Assembly: GCF_030409055.1 (NCBI RefSeq)
Contig: NZ_CP116619.1
Location: 2,829,628 to 2,893,627, forward strand
Direction: 5' to 3'
Source of the DNA: Trichocoleus desertorum NBK24
GTDB taxonomy: Bacteria > Cyanobacteriota > Cyanobacteriia > FACHB-46
DNA length: 64,000 nt
The translations under genes and the position numbers were made by a program. A model generated the notes under the pieces. The model saw only the letters and a list, made by a program, of their open reading frames with translations. It did no database searches and was not told the origin of the DNA. Shown here one piece after another: positions 61,401-64,000 of the stretch (position 1 is the first letter of the stretch; each line of letters opens with the position of its first letter).

Positions 61401-64000
61401 TTTTTCTGAGTAGTCTCGCGCAGGTTGGCGATCATCTGGTTGATGTTGTCCTTCAGGACTGCCACCTCCCCTTGCGCCGCCACAGAAATCGATCGGGTCA
61501 GGTCGCCCTTGGTCACTGCGGTTGCCACTTCCGCGATCGCTCGGAGCTGAGTCGTGAGGGTGGCCGCTAGTTCGTTTACGTTGTCGGTCAAGGCTCGCCA
61601 GGTTCCAGAAGCCCCCGGTACCTTCGCTTGACCGCCTAGTTTTCCTTCAATCCCCACCTCGCGGGCCACTGTGGTTACCTGATCCGCAAAGGTTGCCAGC
61701 GTGTCGATCATCTCGTTGATCGTGTCAGCCAGGGTTTCGATTTCACCCTTGGCATCCAGCATTAGCTTCCGTTTCAGGTCACCGTTCGCCACCGCCGTTA
61801 CTACTCGCGCAATCCCCCGCACCTGGGCCGTGAGGTTGCCTGCCATCGAGTTCACGTTGTCTGTCAAGTCTTTCCAGGTTCCCGCGACCCCCGTTACTTG
61901 CGCTTGACCGCCTAGTTTTCCTTCGGTGCCTACCTCCCGCGCGACCCGCGTTACCTCAGAGGCAAAGGAGCTAAGCTGGTCCACCATCGTGTTGATCGTG
62001 TTCTTCAGGTCGAGAATCTCACCCTTCACATCCACGGTGATTTTCTTGGAGAGGTCGCCGTTCGCGATCGCCGTTGCCACCTCCGCAATGTTTCGGACTT
62101 GGGCCGTTAGGTTGCCTGCCATCAAGTTCACGTTGTCGGTGAGGTCTTTCCAGGTGCCTGCGACCCCTCGGACATAGGCTTGCACACCCAACTTACCTTC
62201 GGTTCCCACCTCCCGGGCCACTCTCGTTACTTCAGAAGCAAAGGAGTTGAGCTGGTCCACCATCGTATTGATCGTGTTCTTCAGCTCTAAAATCTCGCCT
62301 TTGACGTCTACTGTAATCTTCTTCGAGAGGTCGCCGTTCGCTACCGCCGTTGTCACTTCGGCGATATTTCGCACTTGGGCGGTTAAAGAACCTGCCATGA
62401 AGTTTACCGAATCAGTAAGGTCTTTCCAGGTTCCGGCGACCCCCGGCACGACCGCTTGCACACCGAGTTTCCCTTCGGAACCCACCTCCCGTGCCACTCT
62501 GGTTACTTCAGAAGCGAAGGAGTTGAGCTGGTCCACCATCGTGTTGACCGTGTTTTTCAGCTCTAAAATCTCGCCTTTTACATCTACCGTGATTTTCTTG
62601 GAGAGGTCGCCATTCGCCACCGCCGTCGTCACCGCAGCAATGTTCCGCACCTGGGCAGTCAACGAACCCGCCATGAAGTTTACCGAGTCGGTCAGGTCTT
62701 TCCAAGTACCTGCTACACCCCGGACATCGGCTTGTACCCCCAGTTTTCCTTCTGAGCCTACTTCACGGGCGACTCTAGTTACCTCAGAAGCGAAGGAGCT
62801 GAGCTGGTCCACCATGATGTTGATCGTGTTTTTCAGCTCAAGAATCTCGCCCTTCACCTGCACCGTGATCTTCTTCGAGAGGTCACCGTTGGCGATCGCG
62901 GTCGCAACTTCGGCAATGTTCCGTACCTGGGCTGTCAGGTTGCCTGCCATCGAGTTCACGTTGTCGGTCAGGTCTTTCCAAACCCCCGCCACGCCTCTTA
63001 CTTCGGCTTGTACCCCCAGTTTTCCTTCGGTACCGACCTCACGGGCGACTCTAGTTACCTCAGAAGCAAAGGAGCTGAGCTGATCCACCATTGTGTTGAT
63101 CGTATTCTTCAGCTCTAGAATCTCGCCCTTCACATCCACGGTGATTTTCTTGGAGAGGTCGCCGTTTGCTACCGCTGTCGTTACCTCGGCAATGTTCCGC
63201 ACTTGGGCGGTCAGGTTGCCTGCCATCGAGTTTACCGAGTCGGTCAGGTCTTTCCAGGTACCTGCCACCCCACGTACTTCCGCCTGCACACCGAGTTTCC
63301 CTTCCGTTCCCACCTCACGGGCCACTCTGGTTACCTCAGAAGCAAAGGAGTTGAGCTGATCCACCATGATGTTGATGGTGTTCTTCAGCTCCAGAATTTC
63401 GCCTTTGACGTCTACCGTAATCTTCTTGGATAAGTCGCCATTCGCCACCGCTGTCGTCACTTCCGCGATGTTCCGTACCTGCGCTGTCAACGAACCCGCC
63501 ATGAAGTTTACCGAGTCAGTCAGGTCTTTCCAGGTGCCTGCTACCCCTCGCACATCGGCTTGACCTCCCAGCTTGCCTTCCGAGCCTACTTCCCGCGCCA
63601 CCCGCGTTACCTCAGAGGCGAAGGAGTTGAGCTGGTCCACCATCGTGTTGATCGTGTTCTTCAGATCCAGAATCTCGCCTTTGACATCTACGGTAATTTT
63701 CTTGGAGAGGTCGCCGTTTGCTACTGCGGTCGTCACTTCGGCAATGTTTCGTACCTGAGCGGTCAGGTTGCCTGCCATCGAGTTCACGGAGTCAGTCAGG
63801 TCTTTCCAGGTACCTGCTACGCCTCTTACTTCGGCTTGTACCCCGAGCTTTCCTTCCGTTCCCACCTCGCGGGCGACTCTGGTGACCTCAGAGGCAAAGG
63901 AGTTGAGCTGGTCCACCATCGTGTTGATCGTGTTCTTCAGCTCTAGAATTTCGCCTTTTACGTCTACTGTAATCTTCTTGGAGAGGTCGCCGTTGGCCAC
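58490..64000 (-). CDS. Giant poly-HAMP hybrid histidine kinase (5' end outside window)
   Basis: At least 1836 residues; the frame continues past the window edge. Visible from the left: nine 92-residue HAMP units (residues 1-828) and a final HAMP-like unit leading to a GAF domain (~860-1010). Then a coiled coil, HisKA with His1142 ([14 protein letters not shown]), HATPase ([16 protein letters not shown]) and three receivers (Asp motifs [36 protein letters not shown]). The 92-residue HAMP period is that of fungal group III (Nik1-type) osmosensor kinases. A soluble cytoplasmic signal integrator is likely. First gene visible of an operon with cheR, cheB and a second hybrid kinase. Confidence 0.96.
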   Translation of the reverse strand: MANGDLSKKITVDVKGEILELKNTINTMVDQLNSFASEVTRVAREVGTEGKLGVQAEVRGVAGTWKDLTDSVNSMAGNLTAQVRNIAEVTTAVANGDLSKKITVDVKGEILDLKNTINTMVDQLNSFASEVTRVAREVGSEGKLGGQADVRGVAGTWKDLTDSVNFMAGSLTAQVRNIAEVTTAVANGDLSKKITVDVKGEILELKNTINIMVDQLNSFASEVTRVAREVGTEGKLGVQAEVRGVAGTWKDLTDSVNSMAGNLTAQVRNIAEVTTAVANGDLSKKITVDVKGEILELKNTINTMVDQLSSFASEVTRVAREVGTEGKLGVQAEVRGVAGVWKDLTDNVNSMAGNLTAQVRNIAEVATAIANGDLSKKITVQVKGEILELKNTINIMVDQLSSFASEVTRVAREVGSEGKLGVQADVRGVAGTWKDLTDSVNFMAGSLTAQVRNIAAVTTAVANGDLSKKITVDVKGEILELKNTVNTMVDQLNSFASEVTRVAREVGSEGKLGVQAVVPGVAGTWKDLTDSVNFMAGSLTAQVRNIAEVTTAVANGDLSKKITVDVKGEILELKNTINTMVDQLNSFASEVTRVAREVGTEGKLGVQAYVRGVAGTWKDLTDNVNLMAGNLTAQVRNIAEVATAIANGDLSKKITVDVKGEILDLKNTINTMVDQLSSFASEVTRVAREVGTEGKLGGQAQVTGVAGTWKDLTDNVNSMAGNLTAQVRGIARVVTAVANGDLKRKLMLDAKGEIETLADTINEMIDTLATFADQVTTVAREVGIEGKLGGQAKVPGASGTWRALTDNVNELAATLTTQLRAIAEVATAVTKGDLTRSISVAAQGEVAVLKDNINQMIANLRETTQKNTEQDWLKTNLAKFTRMLQGQRDLETVSKLILSELAPLVSAQHGVFYLMEPGEMHIPFLKLLSTYAYRERKHLANRFSIGEGLVGQCALEKERILLTEVPDDYIKISSGLGEATPRNVVVLPVLFEGQVTAVIELASFRHFSDIHLTFFDQLTESIAIVLNTIAASMRTEELLKQSQSLAEELQVQQKELTDTNKRLEQQAQSLKASEELLKNQQEQLQQTNEELEEKAELLSLQNKEVERKNREIEQARRSLEEKAEQLALSSKYKSEFLANMSHELRTPLNSLLILARLLTDNPDGNLSQKQVEYIQTIHSAGTDLLELINDILDLAKIESGTMSVDIDQMLFTDLRGYIDRTFGQVAQDKGLQFGIELDDRLPRAIYTDSKRLQQVLKNLLANAFKFTDRGSVKLSMTAAAQGWNPEKESLSRANTVIAFSVTDTGIGIPADKQKIIFEAFQQADGTTSRKYGGTGLGLSISREIARLLGGEIRLTSAPGQGSTFTLYLPQAYQAPPQASTPTPQSPIRVELGRRDVANGLDGSGTAFAATSLAANIAALNLSESALDAPMVPLPELSDDRTNIEPSDRVLLIIEDDINFNRVLIDMARSAGFKVLVALRGNMGLSMARDFKPDAVMLDIRLPDMDGWTVLDRLKHNPETRHIPVHILTVEEGRQRGLQLGAIAYMQKPISSENLTNALTQIKEFVERRVKNLLVVEDDQTQRQSIVELIGNGDVETTAVGSGAEALEALKDNHFDCIVLDLGLPDMTGLELIEALKQEVGLAKLPIIVYTGKELSQQEETELKRMAETIIIKDVRSPERLLDETALFLHRVQSNLPQPKRQMLEQLRQNDPVLAGKKVLIVDDDVRNIFALTSLLERYQMQVLYAENGRDGIAVLQNNPDVDIVLVDVMMPEMDGYETMQTIRQLSVFDALPMVALTAKAMQGDREKCIEAGASDYITKPVDTEQLLSLLRVWLYQ
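61517..64000 (-). repeat. Nine 276-bp HAMP repeat units
   Basis: Units begin at 64000, 63724, 63448, 63172, 62896, 62620, 62344, 62068 and 61792 (minus strand). The first eight are nearly identical in protein; the ninth is diverged. Many nucleotide differences between units are synonymous. The array continues beyond the window, so total copy number is unknown. Confidence 0.95.

Noticed and set aside
62247-63083. 278-codon plus-strand frame antisense to the HAMP array, itself repetitive
   Set aside because: It arises because the HAMP repeat is open in this antisense frame; it repeats with the same 276-bp period and has no start signals.

Overview
The window is 64 kb of a cyanobacterial chromosome. 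Evidence for this: the HIP1 octamer GCGATCGC recurs throughout; there is a magnesium chelatase subunit (chlD), a SigF-type and a group 2 sigma factor, a nitrate/bicarbonate-family ABC transporter, a PAP/fibrillin protein, and several small proteins of cyanobacterium-only type. The abundance of hybrid kinases, TPR-CHAT proteins and interspersed GC-rich repeats suggests a large filamentous genome, but the species cannot be fixed from the sequence.

Layout, left to right. 1-5.3 kb: two tandem TPR-CHAT protease-like genes, the first cut by the window edge. 5.3-9.8 kb: CysQ-like phosphatase, membrane and secreted proteins, glutathione S-transferase. 10.15-11.29 kb: a complete IS630-family element with its transposase split by a probable frameshift. 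11.4-17.8 kb: HerA-like ATPase, group 2 sigma factor, secreted protein, SbcD-like nuclease, 2OG-Fe(II) oxygenase. 17.8-21.7 kb (minus): SbcC-like ATPase without a zinc hook, cobO, small protein. 21.7-22.7 kb: a 1-kb non-coding stretch with a promoter-like pair and strong hairpins. 22.7-26.1 kb: deoxyhypusine-synthase-like enzyme and acetyl-CoA synthetase. 26.2-33.1 kb: mostly minus-strand genes (methyltransferase, TPR protein, N6 DNA methyltransferase carrying an in-frame repeat insertion, START-like protein, Fe-S nuclease, EVE protein, SSB) and one plus-strand SIMPL protein. 33.5-36.2 kb: mreB, mreC, mreD (cell shape). 36.3-43.9 kb: HAD phosphatase, alpha/beta hydrolase, zinc-ribbon membrane protein, STAS protein, mraY, acidic small protein, fibrillin plus a second Fe-S nuclease. 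44-46.8 kb: two tandem paralogous RsbRD-type histidine kinases. 46.8-50.2 kb (minus): permease, Tat-lipoprotein and ATPase of an Nrt/Cmp-type importer. 50.8-54.9 kb: chlD, sigF, a repeat-bearing membrane-anchored protein. 54.9-64 kb (minus): a signalling operon of a giant poly-HAMP hybrid kinase (running off the window), CheR, CheB and a second hybrid kinase.

Functional themes are signal transduction (four histidine kinases, CheR/CheB, STAS, two sigma factors), envelope growth (mreBCD, mraY), DNA transactions (HerA, SbcC/SbcD, SSB, two Cas4/AddB-like Fe-S nucleases, DNA methyltransferase) and nitrogen/carbon/cofactor metabolism (Nrt-like transporter, acs, cobO, chlD, polyamine enzyme). No tRNA, rRNA or CRISPR array was seen. 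The most unusual items are the poly-HAMP kinase operon without an adjacent chemoreceptor, the hookless SbcC, the structured non-coding region at 21.8-22.3 kb, the repeat insertion inside the DNA methyltransferase, and a pair of hairpins with unrelated stems but a shared loop core.
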